Positions 52,792 to 61,037 of a DNA stretch of 64,000 nt are shown here, one piece after another. The notes beneath the pieces are model-generated. The model was given only the letters and a program-made list of their open reading frames with translations. It was not told the origin of the DNA and made no database searches. Origin of the DNA: Psychrobacillus sp042945595 (GTDB taxonomy: Bacteria > Bacillota > Bacilli > Bacillales_A > Planococcaceae); NCBI RefSeq assembly GCF_042945595.1, contig NZ_CP168493.1, positions 1,116,001-1,180,000 of the forward strand, given 5' to 3'. The position numbers and the translations under genes were made by a program. The number at the start of each line of letters is the position of its first letter. Positions within the stretch are counted from its first letter, which is position 1.

Positions 52792-53877
52792 ATGATGAAA
52801 GGGCTTAAAAAATGGCGACTTTTTTCAGTGTTAGCAGCTCTAACGATTTTCCTATCGGGTTGTGGCGAAGAATACCTATCGACGCTTACACCTGCTGGAC
52901 AAGTTGGAAGAGATCAATTTAATTTACTACTACTTTCTTCTGCTATTATGGCTTTAGTTATTATTGTAGTAGGAATTATCTATGTAGTTGCTATCGTGAA
53001 GTTCCGTCGTTCAAAAGTAGGGGAAGATGTTATCCCTGAGCAAGTTGAAGGAAGTCATACATTAGAAATTATTTGGACAGTTATTCCAATTATTCTTCTA
53101 TTAATTCTTGCAGTTCCGACAGTATTTTATACTTATAAACATGCGGATGTAGCTGGTATGGCAGAAGTAAATGCAGAAGGTAATAAAACTGCTTTGACAG
53201 TAAATGTTACTGCTAAACTTTATTGGTGGGAGTTTGAGTACCCGGATTTAGGTGTAGTAACTGCACAGGAACTAGTTGTTCCTACAAACGAAAAAGTATA
53301 TTTCAATTTGAAAGCAGCTGATGTAAAACACTCATTTTGGATTCCAACAGCTGGCGGTAAGATGGATACAAACGTAGATAATGTCAATCAATTCTATTTA
53401 GAGTTTGACAAAGAATCGGCTGGCTTAGAGCAAGGCGTATTCTATGGTAAATGTGCGGAACTTTGTGGTCCTTCTCATGCTTTAATGGACTTCAAAGTAA
53501 AAACAATGAATCGAAAAGATTTTGATGCATGGGTAGCAAAAGCGAAATCTACGGAACATGTTGCAGTAGGAGACAGTGCTAAGCAAGGTGAAGCACTATT
53601 CACCGGTGCAGGTTGTATCGGATGTCACGCAACTTCTGTTGCAGGTACAGGCGGAAGCATGGGTCCAAACCTAGGTGCTTTTGGAGACCGTAATCGTGTT
53701 GCTGGATTCATGGATCACACGAAAGAAAACATCAAATTATGGATTAATGATCCACAAAGTTATAAACCAGGTAACAAAATGCCACAACCTGAAGATTTAA
53801 ACAATGGCGAACCGTTTACTGATGAGCAATTAGATGCTCTTGCGGAATATTTGATGGAATTATCTGTTGAAAAGTAA
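52792..53877 (+). CDS. ctaC: Cytochrome caa3 oxidase subunit II CtaC
   Basis: A 361-residue lipoprotein. The lipobox FLSGC is at the signal end, followed by two membrane helices and the CuA cupredoxin domain with C221-AEL-C225-GPSH. A fused cytochrome c domain has CIGCH at 275-279 and a methionine in GNKMPQPE. The fusion marks the caa3 type. The best start is ATG 52792. AGAGGGG lies 12-14 bases upstream, a little far, and ATG 52756 and 52768 lack ribosome sites. Confidence 0.95.
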   Translation: MMKGLKKWRLFSVLAALTIFLSGCGEEYLSTLTPAGQVGRDQFNLLLLSSAIMALVIIVVGIIYVVAIVKFRRSKVGEDVIPEQVEGSHTLEIIWTVIPIILLLILAVPTVFYTYKHADVAGMAEVNAEGNKTALTVNVTAKLYWWEFEYPDLGVVTAQELVVPTNEKVYFNLKAADVKHSFWIPTAGGKMDTNVDNVNQFYLEFDKESAGLEQGVFYGKCAELCGPSHALMDFKVKTMNRKDFDAWVAKAKSTEHVAVGDSAKQGEALFTGAGCIGCHATSVAGTGGSMGPNLGAFGDRNRVAGFMDHTKENIKLWINDPQSYKPGNKMPQPEDLNNGEPFTDEQLDALAEYLMELSVEK

Positions 53878-53910
53878 TGCAATAGATAAAAATTAAAGGA
53901 GGTTAAAGTT

Positions 53911-55773
53911 GTGAGTTCAATCGCAAAGAAAAAAGGCTTTGGCGCTTCTGTATGGGACTACTTAACGACAGTCGACCATAAAAAAATCGCTATCCTTTAC
54001 CTCGCTGCCGGTGGTTTGTTTTTCGTAATCGGTGGTATCGAGGCAATGCTAATTCGTATACAATTAGCAAAACCGGATAATGATTTTGTTAGTGCGGGCT
54101 TATTTAACGAAATTATTACAATGCATGGTACAACGATGATTTTCCTAGCGGCCATGCCGATATTATTTGGATTTATGAATGCAGTTATGCCGTTGCAGAT
54201 TGGTGCACGTGACGTAGCATTCCCATTTCTGAACGCTCTTGGTTTTTGGTTATTCCTTTTCGGAGGTATTTTCCTTAACTTATCATGGTTCTTAGGTGGT
54301 GCACCTGATGCAGGATGGACGTCTTATGCATCATTATCATTAGCTTCACCAGGACATGGTATTGACTTTTACGCACTTGGGCTTCAAATAGCCGGTGCCG
54401 GAACTTATATTGGAGGTATTAACTTCCTTGTAACAATCATTAATATGCGTGCTCCAGGTATGACGTATATGCGTATGCCATTAATGACTTGGACTACGTT
54501 TGTTGCAAGTGCGTTAATATTATTTGCATTCCCACCGCTTACAGTTGGATTATTTTTCTTAATCTTTGACCGTATGTTTGGAGCAAATTTCTTCAATCAT
54601 ATAAATGGTGGTAATACAATCATTTGGGAGCATTTATTCTGGATATTTGGACATCCTGAAGTATATATCTTAATATTACCTGCATTCGGTATATTCTCTG
54701 AGATTTTCGCTATATTCTCACGGAAACGTCTATTTGGTTACTCATCCATGGTATTTGCGACTGTATTAATCGGTTTCTTAGGATTCATGGTTTGGGCTCA
54801 CCATATGTTTACAGTTGGTTTAGGACCAACAGCTAATGCTATTTTCGCTGTTGCTACAATGGCAATCGCTGTTCCTACTGGTATGAAAATTTTTAACTGG
54901 TTGCTTACGATTTGGGGAGGAAGTATTAAAGTTACGGTTCCAATGCTGTATGCTTTAGGATTTATTCCTTCATTCGTAGCAGGTGGGGTAACTGGTATAA
55001 TGCAAGCTGCCGCTCCACTAGATTATCAATTGCACGATTCATACTTTATCGTTGCCCATTTCCACTACGTAATCGTAGGAGGAGTAGTGCTTGCTATCTT
55101 AGCAGCATTACACTTATATTGGCCTTTAATGTTCAACCAAATGTTAAGTGAAAAGTTAGGGAAATGGACATTCTGGTTCTTCTTCCTTGGATTCCATTGT
55201 ACTTTCTTTATTCAACATTTCTTAGGGTTAATGGGTATGCCACGTCGCGTATTTACGTTCCGAGAAGGGCAAGGTTGGGATTTATTCAACTTAATCAGTT
55301 CTCTAGGAGCAGGATTAATGGCAATAGGGGTTATCATTTTAGTCATTAACATTATTATCACAATTGTTAAAAATGAAAAAGTTGGTAATGACCCTTGGGA
55401 GGATGGCCGTACGTTAGAATGGGCTATTCCACAACCAGTGCCTTATTATAACTTTAAACAAACTCCACTTGTTCGTGGACTTGATACTTACTGGATTGAG
55501 AAACAAGAAGGTAATAAAGAAGGTATGACATATGCAGAACCAATTTCTGATATACATATGCCTAACAACTCATTTATTCCTTTTGTAATGTCATTTGGAT
55601 TATTTGTAGCAGCATTTGGTGCTTTATATCATGCTCAATCTTCATGGGGTACACTAGTTATCGTACTTGGTTTAGGTATTACATTACTTTCGATGGCAGT
55701 TCGTTCACTTAAAGATGATCATGGTTATCATATTCACAAAGAAGAATTAATGAATGAAAAAGGGGGTAAATAA
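53911..55773 (+). CDS. ctaD: Cytochrome caa3 oxidase subunit I CtaD
   Basis: A 620-residue proton-pumping oxidase subunit with 12-14 helices. It carries the heme and CuB ligands: MHGTTMIF, the His-Tyr region WIFGHPEVYILILPAFG, AHHMFTVG, and HDSYFIVAHFHYVIVGG. The GTG start follows AAAGGAGG. ctaE begins two bases after its stop. Confidence 0.97.
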   Translation: MSSIAKKKGFGASVWDYLTTVDHKKIAILYLAAGGLFFVIGGIEAMLIRIQLAKPDNDFVSAGLFNEIITMHGTTMIFLAAMPILFGFMNAVMPLQIGARDVAFPFLNALGFWLFLFGGIFLNLSWFLGGAPDAGWTSYASLSLASPGHGIDFYALGLQIAGAGTYIGGINFLVTIINMRAPGMTYMRMPLMTWTTFVASALILFAFPPLTVGLFFLIFDRMFGANFFNHINGGNTIIWEHLFWIFGHPEVYILILPAFGIFSEIFAIFSRKRLFGYSSMVFATVLIGFLGFMVWAHHMFTVGLGPTANAIFAVATMAIAVPTGMKIFNWLLTIWGGSIKVTVPMLYALGFIPSFVAGGVTGIMQAAAPLDYQLHDSYFIVAHFHYVIVGGVVLAILAALHLYWPLMFNQMLSEKLGKWTFWFFFLGFHCTFFIQHFLGLMGMPRRVFTFREGQGWDLFNLISSLGAGLMAIGVIILVINIIITIVKNEKVGNDPWEDGRTLEWAIPQPVPYYNFKQTPLVRGLDTYWIEKQEGNKEGMTYAEPISDIHMPNNSFIPFVMSFGLFVAAFGALYHAQSSWGTLVIVLGLGITLLSMAVRSLKDDHGYHIHKEELMNEKGGK

Positions 55774-55775
55774 TA

Positions 55776-56402
55776 ATGGACTTTAATACAAAGTACACCC
55801 CACAATCTTGGCCAGATCATCCAGAGCAAGTAACTTTAGAAGGTAAAAACAAATTCTTAGGTTTCTGGCTGTTTCTAGGTGGAGAAACTGTACTGTTCGC
55901 TAGTTTGTTTGCTACTTATTTAGCATTGAAAGACAAAGGACCAAGTGGAATGGAATTTTCAACTCATTCACTTTATGAGTTACCACTAGCGTTCGTAATG
56001 ACTATGTTGCTATTAACTTCATCTTTAACAAGTGTATATGCAATGTATCATATGAAAAACCATAACTTTAAAGGAATGCAAACTTGGATGGCAATCACGG
56101 TATTCCTTGGACTTGGATTCTTAGCTTTAGAGATTTATGAGTTTAATCATTATGTTCATTTAGGTTTTAATTATGGTCAAAGTGCATTTTCATCTGCCTT
56201 CTTTACATTAGTTGGCACGCATGGTCTTCACGTTGTAATTGGTCTTGGATGGATTGTTTTACTGCTTTTACGTAATGCAAAACGCGGATTTAGCTTATAT
56301 AATGCACCAAAATATTATACTGCTTCTTTATACTGGCACTTTATCGATGTTGTGTGGGTATTTATCTTTACAGTAGTATACTTGATGGGAGTTGTTCGTT
56401 AA
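55776..56402 (+). CDS. ctaE: Cytochrome caa3 oxidase subunit III CtaE
   Basis: A 208-residue membrane protein with five helices. The family blocks are FLFLGGETVLFASLFATYLAL-like near the start, FFTLVGTHGLHVVIGL, and the end YWHFIDVVWVFIFTVVYL. It stabilises subunit I. ctaF starts one base after its stop. Confidence 0.96.
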   Translation: MDFNTKYTPQSWPDHPEQVTLEGKNKFLGFWLFLGGETVLFASLFATYLALKDKGPSGMEFSTHSLYELPLAFVMTMLLLTSSLTSVYAMYHMKNHNFKGMQTWMAITVFLGLGFLALEIYEFNHYVHLGFNYGQSAFSSAFFTLVGTHGLHVVIGLGWIVLLLLRNAKRGFSLYNAPKYYTASLYWHFIDVVWVFIFTVVYLMGVVR

Positions 56403-56403
56403 T

Positions 56404-56736
56404 ATGTCTCATGACGCTCACGTTTATGTCAAATCTCAAACAGAGTATGAATATACTCGTCGTAAAAGAAGAGAAGAAATGCGTGGTCAAGTAACTACAT
56501 TTGCAATTATGATTTTTATGACATTAGTTGCATTTAGCTCAGTTGCAGCTGACTTTTCAAAATACTTTGTTGTACCAATAATTTTATTACTTGCTGCAAT
56601 TCAAGTGGTATTACAACTTTACTACTTCATGCATATGAGTGAAAAAAATCATGGTATTACTGCTTTCTTCTTATATCTAGGTGCAACTTTTGCATTTACT
56701 TTTATCCTTACGTTTTTAACAATTGTTTGGTGGTAA
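56404..56736 (+). CDS. ctaF: Cytochrome caa3 oxidase subunit IV CtaF
   Basis: A 110-residue protein with three membrane helices and the typical YYFMHMSEKNHG loop. The frame is open from 56392, but ATG 56404 gives the expected MSHDAHVYVKSQTEYEY. It is the last gene before the terminator. ctaG stands separately 377 bases on. Confidence 0.92.
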   Translation: MSHDAHVYVKSQTEYEYTRRKRREEMRGQVTTFAIMIFMTLVAFSSVAADFSKYFVVPIILLLAAIQVVLQLYYFMHMSEKNHGITAFFLYLGATFAFTFILTFLTIVWW

Positions 56737-56747
56737 ATAAAATTATA

Positions 56748-56784
56748 AAGCGGGACTAAGTTTAATCTTAGTCTTGCTTTTTTT
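56748..56784 (+). terminator. Terminator after ctaF
   Basis: The hairpin AAGCGGGACTAAG / CTTAGTCTTGCTT is followed by T residues. Confidence 0.9.
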
Positions 56785-56794
56785 GTGGTAACTG

Positions 56795-56960
56795 GCATAT
56801 AGTGTCGCTGATGTTTAATCCAAAGCACTTTCCAAGTAGGCGACGGACAAATATCTGCCACAATTTTCGGTAATAGTGTAGCCAATGCTTCGTCCAAAGC
56901 AATCGGGAAACAGTAAAGACGATTTTCACATACCCTTATAGGACGCTTACGCTTTTCTCA
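56795..56960 (+). repeat. 3'-UTR repeat element, copy H (rearranged)
   Basis: It keeps GGCGACGGACAAATATCTG, CCACAA, CGGTAATAGTGTAGCCAATG, TCGTCCAAAGCAA and TAGGACGCTTACGCTTTTC. The hairpin is deleted, and a second degenerate copy of the ATGTTTAATCCAAAGCAC part lies at its left end. It sits between two plus-strand genes. Confidence 0.75.
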
Positions 56961-57113
56961 AAGATAGAAGAATAACTTTACCGTATTGTATCATTACAGA
57001 ATTCAATGCTGCATCTTCCGTTTTTCTTATTTGTCATAGTTCGTTCATTGAAGTTATAGCTGTAGAGCATTATAATAAGGAAAGTAATGTAGTAGGAAGG
57101 AGCGAGATACCTC

Positions 57114-58025
57114 ATGCCTTTAAGTATATTCGGATTTCAAGCATTGTGGAGTCCTATCATGATTGGCGTTTTAGTATTAATTACAATATTATATTTCTTA
57201 ATTACGGTTAAATGGAGAAAAGACTTTCATGTTTCAGAGCCATTGAAACGAAAAGAAGTAGTTTATTTCTTAACTAGTTTAGTCCTATTGTATATTATGA
57301 AGGGCTCTCCTATAGATTTAATGAGTCATATTATGTTTTCATTTCACATGACACAAATGGCAATATTGCTAATGTTGATTCCCCCTATATTGATGAAAGG
57401 AATTCCATGGTGGGTTTGGAAAGCTGTAAGGGAGTTGCCTATTGTTCGAAAGTTATTCCCTTTTTTTACAAGACCTATGTTAGCTTTGATCTTATTTTCA
57501 GGTCTGTTCTCTCTTTACCATATTCCGTTAATTTTTGATTATATTAAATTAAATGAAGGTTTGCATGGCACTTATACGTTTATCTTGTTTATTTCTGCAA
57601 TCTGCATGTGGTGGTCCATTGTTGATATCAATGGAGTTGAAAATAAGCTACACGGATTAAAAAAAATAGGTTATATTATAGCCAGTGCTGTATTAATCAC
57701 TCCAGCGTGTGCGCTTATTATTTTCTCAGACGTACCAATGTATGCTACTTATACAAACCCAGTTGCATGGTTGAAAGCTATGGCACTTTGTGTACCAAGT
57801 AATACATTAGCTGGTCTTTCGTTATCTGGCCCAGAATTATTTTCTAATATGCCTCCATTTGAGGATCAACAACTTGGTGGAGTAATTATGAAAATCATTC
57901 AAGAAATTATTTATGGATTTGTACTATTTTCGATTTTCTTTGAGTGGTATCGGAATGAACAAGAAAATGCAGATGATATTACACAAAAAGCATTAGATGA
58001 TCTACATAATTCAAGTAGAGCCTAG
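57114..58025 (+). CDS. ctaG: Cytochrome oxidase assembly factor CtaG
   Basis: A 303-residue membrane protein of the Bacillus CtaG (DUF1404/YtaF-like caa3_CtaG) family with seven helices. The blocks include SHIMFSFHMTQMAILLMLIPPILMKGIP and LFSLYHIPLIFD with conserved His. It is needed to form active caa3 oxidase, probably by delivering copper. AAGGAG lies upstream. The DUF420 gene follows after 37 bases. Confidence 0.93.
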   Translation: MPLSIFGFQALWSPIMIGVLVLITILYFLITVKWRKDFHVSEPLKRKEVVYFLTSLVLLYIMKGSPIDLMSHIMFSFHMTQMAILLMLIPPILMKGIPWWVWKAVRELPIVRKLFPFFTRPMLALILFSGLFSLYHIPLIFDYIKLNEGLHGTYTFILFISAICMWWSIVDINGVENKLHGLKKIGYIIASAVLITPACALIIFSDVPMYATYTNPVAWLKAMALCVPSNTLAGLSLSGPELFSNMPPFEDQQLGGVIMKIIQEIIYGFVLFSIFFEWYRNEQENADDITQKALDDLHNSSRA

Positions 58026-58062
58026 TTGTTAAAATAAACAATTGTATTCAAGGAGAATGATA

Positions 58063-58524
58063 ATGAATTTACCTATATTACCTACAATTAGTACCTCATT
58101 TATCGTATTAAGTGCTATCTTGATAGCAATTGGTTGGGGATTAATCAAACAAAGAAAAATTGAAGCACATAAGAAGACGATGTTTGCTGCTGCTATATCA
58201 GCTTTAGCTTTTTTTATCATCTATGTTTCACGAACAATATTTATTGGTAATACTGCATTTGGTGGACCGGATGACATTAAAATCTACTACACCATATTTT
58301 TAATTTTTCACATTACATTAGCTACTACAGGTGCAGTGTTTGGAATTGTAACGATCTATTTAGGATTAAAGAATAATATTGCCAAGCACCGTAAAATTGG
58401 ACCAATTACAAGTATCATTTGGTTCTTTGTAGCAATAACAGGTGTAGCTGTCTATCTATTGTTATATGTATTTTATCATGGTGGAGATACAACTTCTGTT
58501 ATAAAAGCAATAATAGGTGGATAG
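58063..58524 (+). CDS. ctaM: DUF420 membrane protein (CtaM/YozB-like)
   Basis: A 153-residue protein with four to five helices and conserved histidines (LIFHITLATTGAV, KHRKIGP, YVFYHGG). DUF420 proteins such as CtaM of Staphylococcus help mature heme-copper oxidases. Position after ctaG supports that. The frame is open from 58042, but ATG 58063 follows AAGGAG. Confidence 0.85.
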   Translation: MNLPILPTISTSFIVLSAILIAIGWGLIKQRKIEAHKKTMFAAAISALAFFIIYVSRTIFIGNTAFGGPDDIKIYYTIFLIFHITLATTGAVFGIVTIYLGLKNNIAKHRKIGPITSIIWFFVAITGVAVYLLLYVFYHGGDTTSVIKAIIGG

Positions 58525-58539
58525 TCAAATATAAAAATA

Positions 58540-58578
58540 AAGCAGTAGCCAGCGTAATTATGCAGGCTACTGCTTTAT
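58540..58578 (+). terminator. Terminator after the DUF420 gene
   Basis: The hairpin AAGCAGTAGCC / GGCTACTGCTT is followed by an A/T-rich tail. Confidence 0.85.
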
Positions 58579-58664
58579 TATTTTTTAAAAGATAAGAACG
58601 TATATGGTTATTGTCCAGCGAAACGAGTGTTCATAGTACTTTAAAGAATTAAATAATACCGCGG

Positions 58665-58860
58665 ATTTCCGTTTCAGGTGGACGTGTTCCGCGGGGAGAG
58701 CGATGAGCCATCACCGCCGCATTCGCGTCGTTTGCGATGTCTCATCTGTCTCCGAGGAACGAAGGCTAAGAGCTCCACATCGTGTGGCAACGCCTTCGTG
58801 ACCAACATCCTGTTGGCCTCCGGCTGGAGTCGCCACCTTTCACTACAATCCATTAAGTGA
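58665..58860 (+). repeat. GC-rich dispersed repeat, copy 3
   Basis: It has TTCCGCGGGGAGAGCGATGA, GCCATCACCGCCG, CTCATCTGTCTCC, then an insert of about 65 bases, and CCGGCTGGAGTCGCCACC, CACTACAATCC. It has the same layout as 4436-4575 with an extra middle part. The short frame across it is not credible as a gene. Confidence 0.75.
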
Positions 58861-58922
58861 AGAAAGTATATGAAATTGATAAACTAGAAATCCAGTATTC
58901 ACAACGACTTGAAGTGATTTTA

Positions 58923-59006
58923 ATGGTGTCTTCCTTAAGCAGGATTTCCTATATATTTTTACTTTTAGCGTACACATTATACATGAATCAGCGGGTAGAT
59001 GATTAG
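58923..59006 (+). pseudogene. 27-codon membrane ORF, relative of 36178-36300
   Basis: ATG 58923 to TAG 59006 encodes 27 residues with one membrane helix (ISYIFLLLAYTLYMNQ) and the end RVDD. The relative after lrgB has YMNQWVDDW. The ribosome site is weak (GAAGTGA). It could be a remnant or a real tiny protein. Confidence 0.35.
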
Positions 59007-59058
59007 AATTGGTGTGGCCTGAAAAAATAGGTAGTATTCATTAATAAAGAAGCGCTGA

Positions 59059-59084
59059 GCGGACGAAATTGTATCTTCGTCCGC
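59059..59084 (+). terminator. Covarying hairpin in cassette 2
   Basis: GCGGACGAA / TTCGTCCGC with loop ATTGTATC and trailing TTTT. Compare 36324-36349. Confidence 0.75.
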
Positions 59085-59199
59085 TTTTAAAAGAATAGGA
59101 GAGGATTTATTCTCTCATTATCCAAACCTTATATACCTTGTCTCTACATATTTCAAGAGGGCGACGGAGAGACATCCGCCACAAGATTAGCGAAAAAAA

Positions 59200-59234
59200 T
59201 GGATTGTGAAGTGACGCAGTCACTTCACAATCCA
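59200..59234 (-). terminator. Terminator hairpin of element I (AI-2E gene)
   Basis: The perfect arms TGGATTGTGAAGTGAC / GTCACTTCACAATCCA surround GCA. On the minus strand TTTTTTTCGC follows. Confidence 0.88.
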
Positions 59235-59355
59235 CAAAAAATCCACCGGTAATGGTGTTGCAAATGTTTAGTCCAAAGCACTCGGTAATTGGTGATGACC
59301 AGGTGCACTTAAAGGGCGCATGCGCTTTTCTTAGTCTATCAACCAGTTTTATGGT

Positions 59356-60417
59356 TCATACCTTAAAGTTAAGCTTTATCATTCCAGATTCTTTTGCAGT
59401 AATAAATAAAATAACAATTATTGGTCCTATAATAAATCCAAGGACTCCAAATAATTTAGCACCTATAAACATTGCAATTAGTACTGCTAATGGAGATATG
59501 CCCATTTGTGAGCCCATTAACTTAGGTTCCACAGTTCTTCTAATAATAATTAAAATAACTGCAAGAATAGTAAGCTTCGTTCCCAAAACAACGTCACCAG
59601 TCAGGAAATGATAGAGTGCCCAAGGTGCTAGAATAATAATGGATCCTAAAATTGGAATAATATCAATAATCCAAATAATAATCGACATAACTATCGCATA
59701 TTTTGGGGCGATTAAAAGTAATCCTATTATGGTAGCAGCTAAAATAAAAAAACTTGCTAATACTTGTGCTTTTAAAAAGCCAATGACCACCTTTTTTATG
59801 CCTTTTGCCATGAATCGTACTTTTTCAGCAGTACTGTCGGAAAAATACTGAAAAAGCTTTATTCGTAAATTTTCTAAATCAAGCATAAATAAAAATAATG
59901 CTACGATGAATACAATGAAACTAACTAAAAAGTTTGGAATATTTGTAAGTAGGGACGTAATATTTGAGTAGCTCAATAAATCAAGTAAAGAATCTTTTAA
60001 ACTTATTAATGTATCCTCCAACTTATTCTGTATGGACAATACTACTTCTGCTGGTAATCCTTCTGTATATTTGAATAGGTTATTTTGAATATCTATCCAC
60101 ATTCCAGTTAAATTGTTCAAATAATTTGGAATGACTTTTGTCGTGTATATTAATTGTGAGATAAGTTTGGTAATTCCAAAATAAAGTCCTACTGAAATAA
60201 TCAACAAAAAGAAAGAAAAGTTAGTGATTACGGCAAGTTTTCTATTCCATTTAAAAGTTTTTTGTGTAAATTTAACTAATGGTTCAATTAATATTGCCGT
60301 AAGAAGTGCTATTATAATTGGAACAGAGACAGGCAAGATAAATATTGCAATCAATAAAAGGATGAGAATCAAAAAGATGTATTTCATATATTTCTTATAT
60401 AAATTTTTGTTTAACAA
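59356..60417 (-). CDS. AI-2E family membrane transporter (YtvI-like)
   Basis: A 353-residue protein with about eight helices, of the AI-2E/PerM/YtvI family. It has FLKAQVLASFFILAATIIGL, a WIIDIIPILGSIIILAPWAL block, and IGPIIVILF near the end. Members export small molecules or act in sporulation. The substrate is unknown. The frame is open to 60480, but only TTG 60417 has a site (AAGGTGG, eight bases before). Confidence 0.85.
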   Translation of the reverse strand: MLNKNLYKKYMKYIFLILILLLIAIFILPVSVPIIIALLTAILIEPLVKFTQKTFKWNRKLAVITNFSFFLLIISVGLYFGITKLISQLIYTTKVIPNYLNNLTGMWIDIQNNLFKYTEGLPAEVVLSIQNKLEDTLISLKDSLLDLLSYSNITSLLTNIPNFLVSFIVFIVALFLFMLDLENLRIKLFQYFSDSTAEKVRFMAKGIKKVVIGFLKAQVLASFFILAATIIGLLLIAPKYAIVMSIIIWIIDIIPILGSIIILAPWALYHFLTGDVVLGTKLTILAVILIIIRRTVEPKLMGSQMGISPLAVLIAMFIGAKLFGVLGFIIGPIIVILFITAKESGMIKLNFKV

Positions 60418-60484
60418 TAGCAGTACCACCTTCTTATGATTGTTATAATTAGTATAGTCAAAATTTATACTTTTGAACATGAAA

Positions 60485-60513
60485 AAACGCTAGAGAATAT
60501 TTTCTCTAGCGTC
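60485..60513 (-). terminator. Terminator of yugN
   Basis: The hairpin ACGCTAGAGAA / TTCTCTAGCGT has TTTTTT on the minus strand. Confidence 0.9.
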
Positions 60514-60519
60514 ATTTGA

Positions 60520-60885
60520 TTAGGCATTCAGTTTAAAAGATTTTAAATCCGCTTGTAGAGCGGTCAGAGTTTTCTCACAAGATTTAACTAAATGATTTGG
60601 GAAAACCTCATTTTCACCATATTCAATGCCATGTGGATAGTAATGCTTCCCAAGAGCAGGCTTCAATAATGTGATGATAGCATCATGTGCTCCTACATCG
60701 CCATCTTTTGTAAAGCCAAATACACGAAGATAAAAAATACCTTCTTTATTTTCAAATTTTTTGTCATAAGTAACGCGCTCATAATCCCATTGTCCTGCGC
60801 GGATTAGACCATGTTGTTTCATTACATCATCTAATACATTTAGATCAATGACAGTGTTTTCGATACCTGTGTTTTCGAAATCCAT
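60520..60885 (-). CDS. yugN: YugN-like family protein
   Basis: A 121-residue soluble protein with the YugN pattern VMKQHGLIRAGQWDYERVTYD and YLRVFGF. Function unknown. ATG 60885 follows AAGGAGG. It is monocistronic with a clean terminator. Confidence 0.88.
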   Translation of the reverse strand: MDFENTGIENTVIDLNVLDDVMKQHGLIRAGQWDYERVTYDKKFENKEGIFYLRVFGFTKDGDVGAHDAIITLLKPALGKHYYPHGIEYGENEVFPNHLVKSCEKTLTALQADLKSFKLNA

Positions 60886-61037
60886 TTAATTGTCCTCCTT
60901 CACGTTCAAATTACCTTAGAATACGTTCTCATTAATATTAATTCAAATTTGAAAATGTTGCAATGACAACATTGTGTCTTTGTATACAAGCTTGATATAC
61001 TAGTGAAAATGGATTAAAAAATAAGGAGATAAATAAG

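Larger units (their letters stand above)
58953..59333 (+). repeat. 0.4-kb cassette copy 2, containing 3'-UTR repeat element I
   Basis: Same order as 36221-36633: the tiny-ORF tail, hairpin 59059-59084, CTCATTATCCAAACCTTAT, then element I (59157-59333) with GGCGACGGAGAGACATCCGC, its own hairpin (59200-59234), AGTCCAAAGCACTCGG and GGGCGCATGCGCTTTTCTTA. Element I ends 23 bases downstream of the stop codon of the minus-strand AI-2E gene. Confidence 0.8.

Noticed and set aside
58678..58860. Plus-strand open frame of 60 codons
   Set aside because: It lies entirely within the GC-rich dispersed repeat. The repeat copies at 4436 and 5050 do not keep the frame.
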